Positions 1 to 6,330 of a DNA stretch of 6,550 nucleotides are shown here, piece by piece. The DNA lies in contig JAPHRB010000173.1 of NCBI GenBank assembly GCA_026197015.1, positions 1-6,550 of the forward strand, given 5' to 3'. The position numbers were made by a program, and so were the translations under genes. The DNA comes from Gammaproteobacteria bacterium (GTDB taxonomy: Bacteria > Pseudomonadota > Gammaproteobacteria > SZUA-229). The notes beneath the pieces are model-generated. The model did not search any database. It was not told the DNA's origin and was given only the letters and a program-made list of their open reading frames with translations. Each line of letters begins with the position of its first letter. Position 1 is the stretch's first letter.

Positions 1-1078
1 CAGTATCTACTACATCCACTCTATTCTCATCCCTTACTGACATCCACACATGCTCTCCTCTTGGGCTAAATTCCATATGTAATACCGCTTTGCCCGGTTT
101 GAGTGTTTTTATAATCTCCAATGTTTCAGTATCAATGACCTGTATCGTATCATTTCTAGGGTGCGCAAAATTAACCCACATTTGTTTATGGTCAGGACGC
201 GACATTACAAAAATTGGCTGCCCGTGTACCGCTATTGCTTTTACCTGTTTCCAGTTTTTATCCATTACCAACACTTCATAATGACCTACCGCGGGTAACA
301 ACATTTTATCACCAGCCATTGCCCAGCCTTCTAAATGCGGCATTTTATAAACAGGTAATTTTTCTTTACCTTTGCCATAATGATCCATAATACGTATTAC
401 ACCTTTTTCAAGATGCCATAGATCTAACATAGCTAAACCATCTTCACCAAACAGGCCTGCTATATAATAACGCCCATCTGGTGTGACCAGACCATCATAA
501 GGTAATAAACCAATATCCTTGAATTTAGTTATTACGGGTTTTTCAATATTTTTCATATCAACAACCCATATTTCACCTGCATCGTATAAACCAAACACAA
601 ATAACTGTCCTGGCGCATCAATCAAACCTACCGTTTTAGATTGTTTACCATCTGCATAAATTGCAGGTATATTTGCTATCAGCTCAAGCGTATCTGAATT
701 AAATATTTTTACACCACCGGGTTTATAGTTAGAAACGGCTATGAGTTTTCCATCTTGCGATATTGCGCCTCCAATACTGTTTCCAGATTGCATAACTCGT
801 TTAACTATTTTTTGTTGCAGCACATCAATTTTAGTTAAACCTCCATCACGACCAAACACGTATCCATATCGTGCATCACGAGAGTACACAATAGAGGCAT
901 GTGACAGATCACCTAAGCCTTTTATGGTGGCAAGCGAAGTATTACCCGTATGCTCAACTAATTGAACCTGGCCAATAGCACGCTCAATGATAAGCCCAAG
1001 ATCCCCCGTGCCTCGCAGGTTTTGTGATGAACAGGCGCTTAAGAATAATACTGATATTAGAGGGAGAATTTTTTTCAT
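1..1078 (-). CDS. nirF: NirF, heme d1 biogenesis lipoprotein (3' end cut by window)
   Basis: The frame stays open from ATG at 1078 to the window edge, giving 359 codons with no stop. NirF proteins are usually near 390 residues, so only the C-terminal tail is missing. NirF is a periplasmic beta-propeller protein related to NirS and NirN and is required for a late step of heme d1 synthesis. The N-terminus is a lipoprotein signal: MKK, a hydrophobic stretch, then LSAC with the lipidated Cys at residue 16. This predicts a membrane-anchored protein facing the periplasm. Family-like segments are GDLSHAS (56-62), YSRDARYGYVFGRDGGLTK (65-83), LLPYDGLVTPDGRYY (191-205) and MPHLEGWAM (246-254). His60 lies in the conserved region where NirF carries its d1-binding histidine (my alignment from memory). 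The Shine-Dalgarno is weak (AGAAG at 1085-1089, 6 nt from ATG). A 217-bp non-coding gap separates it from nirC. The identification is firm; the exact reaction catalysed is less settled in the family. Confidence 0.93.
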   Translation of the reverse strand, partial: MKKILPLISVLFLSACSSQNLRGTGDLGLIIERAIGQVQLVEHTGNTSLATIKGLGDLSHASIVYSRDARYGYVFGRDGGLTKIDVLQQKIVKRVMQSGNSIGGAISQDGKLIAVSNYKPGGVKIFNSDTLELIANIPAIYADGKQSKTVGLIDAPGQLFVFGLYDAGEIWVVDMKNIEKPVITKFKDIGLLPYDGLVTPDGRYYIAGLFGEDGLAMLDLWHLEKGVIRIMDHYGKGKEKLPVYKMPHLEGWAMAGDKMLLPAVGHYEVLVMDKNWKQVKAIAVHGQPIFVMSRPDHKQMWVNFAHPRNDTIQVIDTETLEIIKTLKPGKAVLHMEFSPRGEHVWMSVRDENRVDVVDT

Positions 1079-1295
1079 AGTTTTCTTCTAGTTAGATTGT
1101 CCGTCATTGCTGATAAAATCATCTGCAATGATTTTAAACAGGCTCTACCTGACCCGCAAGGGCTGAAGGCAGGAGCCCGAAGTTATGCTTGTGCAAGGAA
1201 TCTAGTGACAGTCGTAATAGTTAGGGATGCTGGATCCTCGACACAAGCATTCGAGAACGACAAATTTAAAATTTTAATTTAAAAAAATGCAGAGA
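1079..1295. repeat. Structured, repeat-like intergenic spacer between nirC and nirF
   Basis: I see no convincing gene in these 217 bp, although every other junction left of 2744 overlaps. The spacer carries several dyads: an imperfect pair of 18-mers at 1185-1202 and 1233-1250 (13 of 18 bases match, sharing ATGCTTGTG); CCC-GCAA-GGG at 1153-1162; GGCTC/GAGCC at 1141-1145 and 1173-1177; and hairpins at 1105-1135. Its edges begin with similar bases in inverted orientation (GTCATTGCTG on + near 1103-1112 and GTCGTTCTCG on - near 1260-1251). This recalls the small palindromic intergenic repeats that begin GTCATTC-TCG and scatter through many proteobacterial genomes. I read it as a decayed copy of such an element. 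A role in processing or termination between nirC and nirF is possible but not shown. Confidence 0.45.
1105..1135 (-). promoter_or_regulatory. Two mutually exclusive hairpins in the nirF 5' leader
   Basis: One hairpin pairs 1115-1122 with 1128-1135 (AAAATCAT / ATGATTTT, 8 bp perfect, 5-nt loop). The other pairs 1105-1114 with 1121-1130 (CATTGCTGAT / ATCTGCAATG, 9 of 10 bases, 6-nt loop). They share bases 1115-1130 and so cannot form together. They lie 27-57 nt before the nirF ATG on the transcript. The pairing is read directly from the sequence; any switching or attenuating role is only an inference, and both stems are AT-rich. Confidence 0.3.
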
Positions 1296-1625
1296 TTAAT
1301 TCAAACCTTCACGCAAAATTTTAACAATCGAATTTATATCTTTATCAGACAACAGGCTTTTCCATGGAGGCATTGGTGTTCCTGGTCGCCCCTCCTTAAT
1401 GGTGATAAAAAGCAGCTCATCTGGTTTGTCTTTTAATGATTCTGCAAGAAGCGCTGGACCCAGGCCACCTTTTAAAGTCATTCCATGGCAGGAACCACAA
1501 TCATGTTTAAGTAAGTGCTGTAATTCTTGCTGACGATTATCTGAAGCATGTGCATAACGACTCAGAGACAATATCACGAATAGAGTAAAGCTAAACGTCT
1601 GCAGTATGTTGCCTGATTTTAACAT
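1296..1625 (-). CDS. nirC: NirC-like monoheme c-type cytochrome (c55x)
   Basis: The product is a 109-residue exported monoheme cytochrome c. An N-terminal hydrophobic segment (about residues 8-22) ending near HAS is a Sec signal peptide. The heme attachment site is CGSCH at 43-47, followed by GMTLKGGLGPAL. GRPGTPMPPW (about 79-88) supplies the likely axial Met85. These two blocks are typical of NirC, a small cytochrome of nir operons associated with heme d1 maturation, which can also donate electrons to cytochrome cd1. The ATG at 1625 is chosen because AAGGA (1630-1634) sits 4 nt before it. A TTG at 1640 is in frame but lacks such a site and would add a charged MKKEL start. The gene overlaps the end of nirE by 35 bp, implying translational coupling. 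The NirC assignment rests on motif and context; a generic c-type cytochrome is the alternative. Confidence 0.87.
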   Translation of the reverse strand: MLKSGNILQTFSFTLFVILSLSRYAHASDNRQQELQHLLKHDCGSCHGMTLKGGLGPALLAESLKDKPDELLFITIKEGRPGTPMPPWKSLLSDKDINSIVKILREGLN

Positions 1626-2403
1626 CAATTCCTTCTTCAAGCGTATCTGTAGCGGTGGAAAACCAGTCTAACTCTTCAGCAAAATTAACCACATTGCCGA
1701 TGATAATTAAAGCAGGTGAACTAATAGACATATCGATAACATCTGTCGGCAGTTGATCCAGAGTAGACAGACAACGTCGTTGACTGTTTTTTGTGCCATT
1801 TTCAATAGCAGCTGCAGGTGTATCAGCCGATAATCCCGCCTCAATTAACTGTTTTCTTAACTGAGGCAAACTGGCAAGCCCCATATAAAACACCAGTGTC
1901 GTATCTTTATCTGCAAGGCTTTTCCAGTTTAAATCTAATGGTTTATCCGCCCGGCAATGACCTGTTATTAATCGAACACTGGATGCAACACCACGATGTG
2001 TTAGGGGTATGCCAGCATAGGCACTACAGGCAGACGCTGCGGTTATACCTGGCACATATTCAAAATCAATATTATGTTTTACCAGATAACTTGCCTCTTC
2101 ACTACCCCGGCCAAAAATAAAGGGGTCTCCACCTTTTAATCTAACAATTTTTCTATCTTTTTTAGCCAGCTTAACCAGTAATTCATTTATCTCGTCCTGG
2201 TTCATATGATGTTTACCAGACGCTTTACCTACATATATTTTTTTCACACCATGCGGTATTAACTCACGAATTTCTTCTGACACCAATCTATCATAAACAA
2301 TAACATCTGCCTGTTGAATCAGTCTGTATGCTTTAAGAGTTAAAAGATCGGGATCACCAGGGCCCGCACCAACAAGTGAAATGAGAGCATTACTTTTTAA
2401 CAT
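1591..2403 (-). CDS. nirE: NirE, uroporphyrinogen-III C-methyltransferase (SUMT) for heme d1
   Basis: This 270-residue cytoplasmic enzyme uses S-adenosylmethionine to methylate uroporphyrinogen III at C2 and C7, giving precorrin-2, the entry point to heme d1 (also to siroheme and cobalamin). Family signatures are plain: VGAGPGDPDLLTLKA (11-25), YDRLVSEEI (37-45), VRLKGGDPFIFGRGSEE (87-103), VPGITAA (117-123), PLTHRG (133-138) and YMGL (173-176). The length fits stand-alone SUMTs; there is no CysG-type dehydrogenase domain. The position between nirS and nirF supports the NirE role rather than CobA or siroheme synthesis. The start at ATG 2403 gives the usual short lead into the first motif. It overlaps the copper-protein stop by 14 bp and has only a weak ACAGG upstream, so reinitiation after the previous gene is likely. 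Residues after about 250 are poorly conserved and overlap nirC. Confidence 0.95.
   Translation of the reverse strand: MLKSNALISLVGAGPGDPDLLTLKAYRLIQQADVIVYDRLVSEEIRELIPHGVKKIYVGKASGKHHMNQDEINELLVKLAKKDRKIVRLKGGDPFIFGRGSEEASYLVKHNIDFEYVPGITAASACSAYAGIPLTHRGVASSVRLITGHCRADKPLDLNWKSLADKDTTLVFYMGLASLPQLRKQLIEAGLSADTPAAAIENGTKNSQRRCLSTLDQLPTDVIDMSISSPALIIIGNVVNFAEELDWFSTATDTLEEGIDVKIRQHTADV
1630..1634 (-). promoter_or_regulatory. nirC ribosome binding site inside nirE
   Basis: AAGGA on the minus strand lies within the nirE coding frame, with a 4-nt spacer (ATTG) to the ATG at 1625. It decides in favour of 1625 over the in-frame TTG at 1640. Confidence 0.7.
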
Positions 2404-2743
2404 GCACAGTACCTGTCATCTCAGGGTGTGGGCCACATCTATATGGGAATGTTCCAGCCTTATCAAACTTTCTCTGATAAGACTCATCAGGAAATATATA
2501 GTCAGGCTCTACTTCATTTAACTGTTTAAACCAGACACTGTGATACTGACGTTTTTCTTTATTTGTCCATCTCACCGTTGTACCTGGTGTTACCGTTATT
2601 TCCTGTGGTTCAAATTTATATTTGATAATATCAACTGTAACGACATTTTCCGCTGCGTACAGATAAATAGGAAAAACAAACACCAGGCCAATTATTAAAA
2701 CCAGTGTTAGAAACATTTGTACTACATATATTCTGTATTTCAT
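2390..2743 (-). CDS. Exported type-1 copper protein (cupredoxin), likely redox partner of NirS
   Basis: A 117-residue small blue-copper protein. The N-terminus has a long hydrophobic stretch (about 8-29) followed by YAAENV. It may be a cleaved signal or a retained anchor; processing at YAA is plausible. The mature part is a single plastocyanin/pseudoazurin-like domain: IIKYKFEPQEITVTPGTTV (39-57), VRWTNKEKRQYHSV with ligand His68, and the C-terminal ligand loop YRCGPHPEM with Cys103, His106 and Met109. All four canonical type-1 ligands are present, so copper binding and electron transfer are expected. A good ribosome site (AAGGA, 2749-2753) lies 5 nt before ATG. It sits 60 bp after the multiheme cytochrome gene and overlaps nirE by 14 bp, so it belongs to the nir transcript. 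Azurin and pseudoazurin can feed cytochrome cd1 in other denitrifiers; that role here is inferred from position. Confidence 0.88.
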   Translation of the reverse strand: MKYRIYVVQMFLTLVLIIGLVFVFPIYLYAAENVVTVDIIKYKFEPQEITVTPGTTVRWTNKEKRQYHSVWFKQLNEVEPDYIFPDESYQRKFDKAGTFPYRCGPHPEMTGTVHVKK

Positions 2744-2803
2744 GTTTTTCCTTTTATCTTTAAACTAAGCTTATTACTTAAAAATAAATTTTATAAATAA
2801 TAA

Positions 2804-4579
2804 CTATTGCTTAACCGCATTAATCTCAGCTTGTGCATTATCAAAACCAAATTTATAACCAATTGATACATGGTGATAACGTGCAGTTGTGTAATCATCA
2901 TGAATTGCGAATCCAAAGTTATATACCTTTGCCGTATCCATACTAATATCACCCGGTTTATCAGACTTAAGTTTACGCGTCATTTCAACTGTCCACATGC
3001 CTGAATTAAGGCTCGCAGTAAACTCAACATTCTGACCATCATGTGGCACACGCTCGCTTAAAACATGACCATTTTCTGAAACTTTCTGGCCTGCTTTATA
3101 ACGCACGATATCCATATAATGACCCGCATCAAACTCAGTTTTTAACTCACCTTCTTCTTTTAGTTTATCCCAGCCACCAAGCGCTTTACCGCCACGGCCT
3201 TTTAACTCAAGTTTAGTACGGCTTTCTGTTATATATTTAGTCACACCATCGCTTGCATTTTTAAGCGCTGTCGCATCTACAGCTGACTGCTCTGGAGCGA
3301 ACGGCATGCTGCGTAAATCAGCATGACAGGTTCCCCAACAACCGGCTCTATCTGCATACTCAACTTCATCTGTAGCAAACATAATGGCAAGTTTAACTTG
3401 ATTATCCGGATCCATTTTTCCGCCTTCAACAAAGGGTGCCGGTGTATGTTCTGCATCGGCCCATTCAAATCTCATATGCAGGTTTTCACCGTCATGAGTT
3501 GACTGAACTTTAACCGGGAAACTTCCACGTTTACCGGGAATAACAGTAGGCTCCATACCGTGGTCCTTATCTTTACCTACTTTCATGTCTTTTTCGCCAG
3601 CTACTATTTTGGCACCCATATCGGCGAGTTCTTCTTCATGACAATCAAAACAACGATCACCCGATGTAAATGCACGTTTACCACCGTGTTGACGACCTAA
3701 TACCCATTCAACTGAAGACTGACCTGGATAAAACAAAACTACTTCTCTAGCGGGTACAGCAGACCAGTTAACACTGCTTCCACCTGTAGATGAAGTTGCT
3801 GCTGCGGGTGTTGCGGCTTCTGGAGCAGCGGCAGGTTTTTCCTGTACAACAGGTGCGGCTGCTTTCTCTGCAGGTGCTATTGGTGCAACTTCGGCTGTTT
3901 CAACTGTTGCAGGTTTTTTATCTGCATTTTGCTGTTCTAAATATGCAACCCATTGAGCTGGCATAGGTTTGATAAAGTCAGGATTTGGCGCTTCTAACAC
4001 TTCCATCGCTTCTTCATCCATCTGGTCATGCACTTTATTATGAGCAATACCTTTATGACAATCGATACAGGTATTACCCGCTTCCATTGCATTAATATGT
4101 TGTTTTCTGGCTCGACCTTTCTGTTTTTCAGGGTTCATAGTTGAGAAGTCATGACAGTTACGACATTCTCGAGAATCTGTTTCTTTCATTGTGCGCCATA
4201 CGTTTTGCGCTAGATGTAATCTTTTATTATCAAACTTTTCCGGTGTATCAATTGTGCCTAATACTTTATGTAATACTTCATTACTTGCCTGTATTTTACG
4301 CACCACTTTATGCACCCAGGGACGCGGCACATGACAATCTGAACAGGTTGCTCTTACACCCGCACGGTTTGTATAGTGAATTGTTTTATTGTATTCCTGA
4401 TAAACATTTTCTTCCATTTCATGGCACGATATGCAGAATTCCAGTGTATTGGTTACTTCCATTGCTGTATTAAAACCACCCCAGAAGACCACACCTATAA
4501 CCATAAAAAATAAGGCGACACCTACGGTGGTACCCAGGATTATTTTTCTGGAAAGCATTTTTGCATAAAGATTAAACAT
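2804..4579 (-). CDS. NapC/NirT-type tetraheme quinol dehydrogenase fused to a second heme-binding module
   Basis: A 591-residue two-part protein. The N-terminal part looks like NapC/NirT: a short cytoplasmic lead, one transmembrane anchor (about 13-34), then four heme c sites CISCH (49-53), CSDCH (79-83), CRNCH (139-143) and CIDCH (171-175), the first followed by Met55. Such proteins oxidise membrane quinol and pass electrons to periplasmic reductases. A linker rich in Ala, Pro and Glu (about 222-270) leads to a second periplasmic module of about 320 residues. This carries CFDCH (310-314) and a CX3CH site, CWGTCH (414-419), then segments such as FGFAIHDDYTTARYHHVS (555-572). It resembles the c552/ethylbenzene-dehydrogenase-gamma-like heme-binding domain, but I recall this only by general pattern. 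I infer a wire from quinol through both modules to the copper protein or NirS. The start at 4579 precedes the anchor; the upstream site is weak (ACGGA). The next gene begins 60 bp later. Confidence 0.88.
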   Translation of the reverse strand: MFNLYAKMLSRKIILGTTVGVALFFMVIGVVFWGGFNTAMEVTNTLEFCISCHEMEENVYQEYNKTIHYTNRAGVRATCSDCHVPRPWVHKVVRKIQASNEVLHKVLGTIDTPEKFDNKRLHLAQNVWRTMKETDSRECRNCHDFSTMNPEKQKGRARKQHINAMEAGNTCIDCHKGIAHNKVHDQMDEEAMEVLEAPNPDFIKPMPAQWVAYLEQQNADKKPATVETAEVAPIAPAEKAAAPVVQEKPAAAPEAATPAAATSSTGGSSVNWSAVPAREVVLFYPGQSSVEWVLGRQHGGKRAFTSGDRCFDCHEEELADMGAKIVAGEKDMKVGKDKDHGMEPTVIPGKRGSFPVKVQSTHDGENLHMRFEWADAEHTPAPFVEGGKMDPDNQVKLAIMFATDEVEYADRAGCWGTCHADLRSMPFAPEQSAVDATALKNASDGVTKYITESRTKLELKGRGGKALGGWDKLKEEGELKTEFDAGHYMDIVRYKAGQKVSENGHVLSERVPHDGQNVEFTASLNSGMWTVEMTRKLKSDKPGDISMDTAKVYNFGFAIHDDYTTARYHHVSIGYKFGFDNAQAEINAVKQ

Positions 4580-4621
4580 ATTAATGTCCGTCAGAATTAG
4601 TAATTATTATTAATTAAATGA

Positions 4622-4643
4622 GGGCGGGTACTGCTACCCGCCC
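4622..4643 (-). terminator. Perfect 9-bp GC-rich hairpin between nirS and the multiheme gene
   Basis: GGGCGGGTA (4622-4630) pairs perfectly with TACCCGCCC (4635-4643) around a 4-nt loop, 15 bp after the nirS stop. On the transcript the stem is followed by TCATTTAATTAATAAT, which is U/A-rich but not a clean U-tract. It is therefore more likely a leaky terminator or a 3' stabiliser that keeps nirS mRNA more abundant than the downstream genes than a full stop. The next gene has no separate promoter that I can recognise. Confidence 0.6.
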
Positions 4644-4657
4644 ATCAAGTACTTCTT

Positions 4658-6295
4658 TTAAGTTACGTGATGAACACGATTGTGTACATTGAACTTACCA
4701 GTTGGTGCATAGAAACCCTTGATACGCGTTTTCTCTTTAAGCGTTTTCGCATCATAGATTACAATCTCACCATTTGGTTTCAGAGAATCTGCACGATTCC
4801 AGATTGAAACCCAAACTTCAGATCCGTCAGCATTAAATTCAAAGTGAACCGCTGCATAACCTTTCTTGGTTGTTAACTGAATAGTTTTAACAATCTCACG
4901 GGTTTTCTTATCGATAACCTGTACTGACTGCTGAACTTCTGGCTCAGGCGTTTTAGTCTGGTCAGCCCAAACATAATCAGACTTAGGATGCGTTCTTAAG
5001 AATACACCCGGACCATCTGTTTCAACTGTGTAACACTCTTTCCACGCGGCTTTTTTATGCGCTTTAGGATCATTACCCCAAACAGTAACCAGACCTGTAC
5101 CTAAGTGGGTTGTACCAGATACAGGGCCACATTCAGGATCAATCCAGTTTGCACCAGGACCAGGATGCGGAAGTTTATCAACATCTATCATTGCTTCTAA
5201 CTTACGATCTTTAGTATCAATGATTACCATCTTGTCAGAAGCATTTGCCGCGATCTGGAAGTAACGACCCGTTGGATCGAAGAAACCATCATGCAGAAAT
5301 TTAGCTGAATCGATTTTATCGATACGCAGGTTTTCGATATCAGAATAATCAACCTGCCACATCTGACCCAGTTCCTTCATAGAAACCATCCAGGTAGGTG
5401 CCATAGGCGTGTCATAAACTGCTGCTACGCGTGATTCTTCAACATAGTCACCATCAACGTTTACACCACGAGATGAAACAACCTTAATTGGCATCATTGT
5501 TTCAGCTTCAAGAATTACGAAATGTGGTGGCCAGTAAACACCGCCAATAACGTATTTACCATCACCCGATACGGCAACGTCACGTGCATCATAACCAACC
5601 TGCACTGAAGCAACCTTCATTTTATCAGGCTTCGCCCACAGGTCTACCTTAGTCATCAAACCGTCACGACCCATGATGTACCAGAAACGACCGGGATCTT
5701 TGGACTTTAATGTATCATGATGTTCAACTGCTTTTAATACATGTACCGCGTAACCCGTATCGATATGCGTTACGATTTCATGCTTATCACCATCAACCAC
5801 GGCAATTTTACCCGCGTCACGTTCGATAACCAGGAAGAAGTTCTGCCAGTTACGATTATGCTGTGGTTTAGTTGGGTAATCTTTAGGCTGCACAAACACC
5901 TTATGACGCTCTTTCATCAGTGATAAAGGCATTTCAGGTGGTTTTGGTGGATCAATCTGAATATATGTTGCTAATAGACTGATTTCTTTCTTCGTCATAA
6001 TGTCGTCGAAGTTGTTCATACCACCTTCTGTTCCCAGAGTGATAATTTTTTCTAGACGCTGCTGACCTTTTTTCAGAGTGTTTTCAGGTTCCAGATTTTT
6101 ACCCGTGGCACCTTTTCTTAAAACACCATGACAACCTGCACAACGTTGAAAATAAAGCGAATCGGCCTTCTTAAAGTCTGCCTCACTCATTGTCGGCTGT
6201 TTCGCCTTAGCGAAACTAATCGCCGGAATTACTGCCGAAGCAGTAATAGCTAATAAACTTGCTGTTACTAATTTAGATATCAATTTTTGCTGCAT
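4658..6295 (-). CDS. nirS: NirS, cytochrome cd1 nitrite reductase (NO-forming)
   Basis: A 545-residue periplasmic enzyme reducing nitrite to nitric oxide, the committing step of denitrification. A Sec signal peptide covers about 1-29 (cleavage near SFA). The cytochrome c domain has RCAGCHGVLRKGATGKNL (51-68) with heme site CAGCH (52-56) and a likely axial Met93 in EGGMNNF. The C-terminal eight-bladed propeller binds heme d1: TGYAVH gives the proximal His185, and FLHDG (His335) and LPHPGPGAN (His377) give the two active-site histidines that protonate nitrite. VYWPPHFVI, VAAVYDT, RTHPKSDYVW and the end PTGKFNVHN are typical of NirS rather than NirN or NirF. Relative to Pseudomonas NirS (from memory) it has about nine extra residues after His185 (roughly 186-207). 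ATG 6295 follows AGGAGA at 6304-6309 with an 8-nt spacer. It is the first full-size gene of the operon, under the FNR-type site at 6491-6504. Confidence 0.97.
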   Translation of the reverse strand: MQQKLISKLVTASLLAITASAVIPAISFAKAKQPTMSEADFKKADSLYFQRCAGCHGVLRKGATGKNLEPENTLKKGQQRLEKIITLGTEGGMNNFDDIMTKKEISLLATYIQIDPPKPPEMPLSLMKERHKVFVQPKDYPTKPQHNRNWQNFFLVIERDAGKIAVVDGDKHEIVTHIDTGYAVHVLKAVEHHDTLKSKDPGRFWYIMGRDGLMTKVDLWAKPDKMKVASVQVGYDARDVAVSGDGKYVIGGVYWPPHFVILEAETMMPIKVVSSRGVNVDGDYVEESRVAAVYDTPMAPTWMVSMKELGQMWQVDYSDIENLRIDKIDSAKFLHDGFFDPTGRYFQIAANASDKMVIIDTKDRKLEAMIDVDKLPHPGPGANWIDPECGPVSGTTHLGTGLVTVWGNDPKAHKKAAWKECYTVETDGPGVFLRTHPKSDYVWADQTKTPEPEVQQSVQVIDKKTREIVKTIQLTTKKGYAAVHFEFNADGSEVWVSIWNRADSLKPNGEIVIYDAKTLKEKTRIKGFYAPTGKFNVHNRVHHVT

Positions 6296-6303
6296 TTCGC
6301 TTC

Positions 6304-6309
6304 TCTCCT
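6304..6309 (-). promoter_or_regulatory. nirS ribosome binding site
   Basis: AGGAGA on the minus strand, with an 8-nt spacer to ATG 6295, fixes the nirS start. Confidence 0.75.
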
Positions 6310-6330
6310 AATGGATAAAAGATTGTTATG

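Noticed and set aside
90..965. Plus-strand open frames of 63 and 74 codons opposite nirF
   Set aside because: The minus strand carries an uninterrupted NirF frame through this whole stretch.
1262..1280. AT-only palindrome after the nirC stop
   Set aside because: It is low-complexity A/T sequence with no GC stem, not a credible terminator by itself.
1097..1282. Plus-strand open frame of 61 codons in the nirC-nirF gap
   Set aside because: It has no ribosome site, follows the palindromic repeat structure, and its translation resembles no protein I know.
1626..1640. TTG at 1640 as the nirC start
   Set aside because: ATG at 1625 has AAGGA at 4-nt spacing and gives a conventional signal peptide; the TTG has no comparable site.
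1818..2120. Plus-strand open frame of 100 codons opposite nirE
   Set aside because: It lies wholly antisense to a firmly identified SUMT gene whose signatures are on the minus strand.
2744..2803. Search for a promoter or terminator in the 60-bp gap before the cupredoxin gene
   Set aside because: Only AT-rich sequence, an AAGCTT palindrome and the ribosome site are seen; no FNR-type dyad or GC-rich hairpin.
4141..4473. Plus-strand open frame of 110 codons opposite the tetraheme domain
   Set aside because: It is antisense to the heme-site-bearing part of the NirT-like gene; the hydrophobic look comes from complementing that coding sequence.
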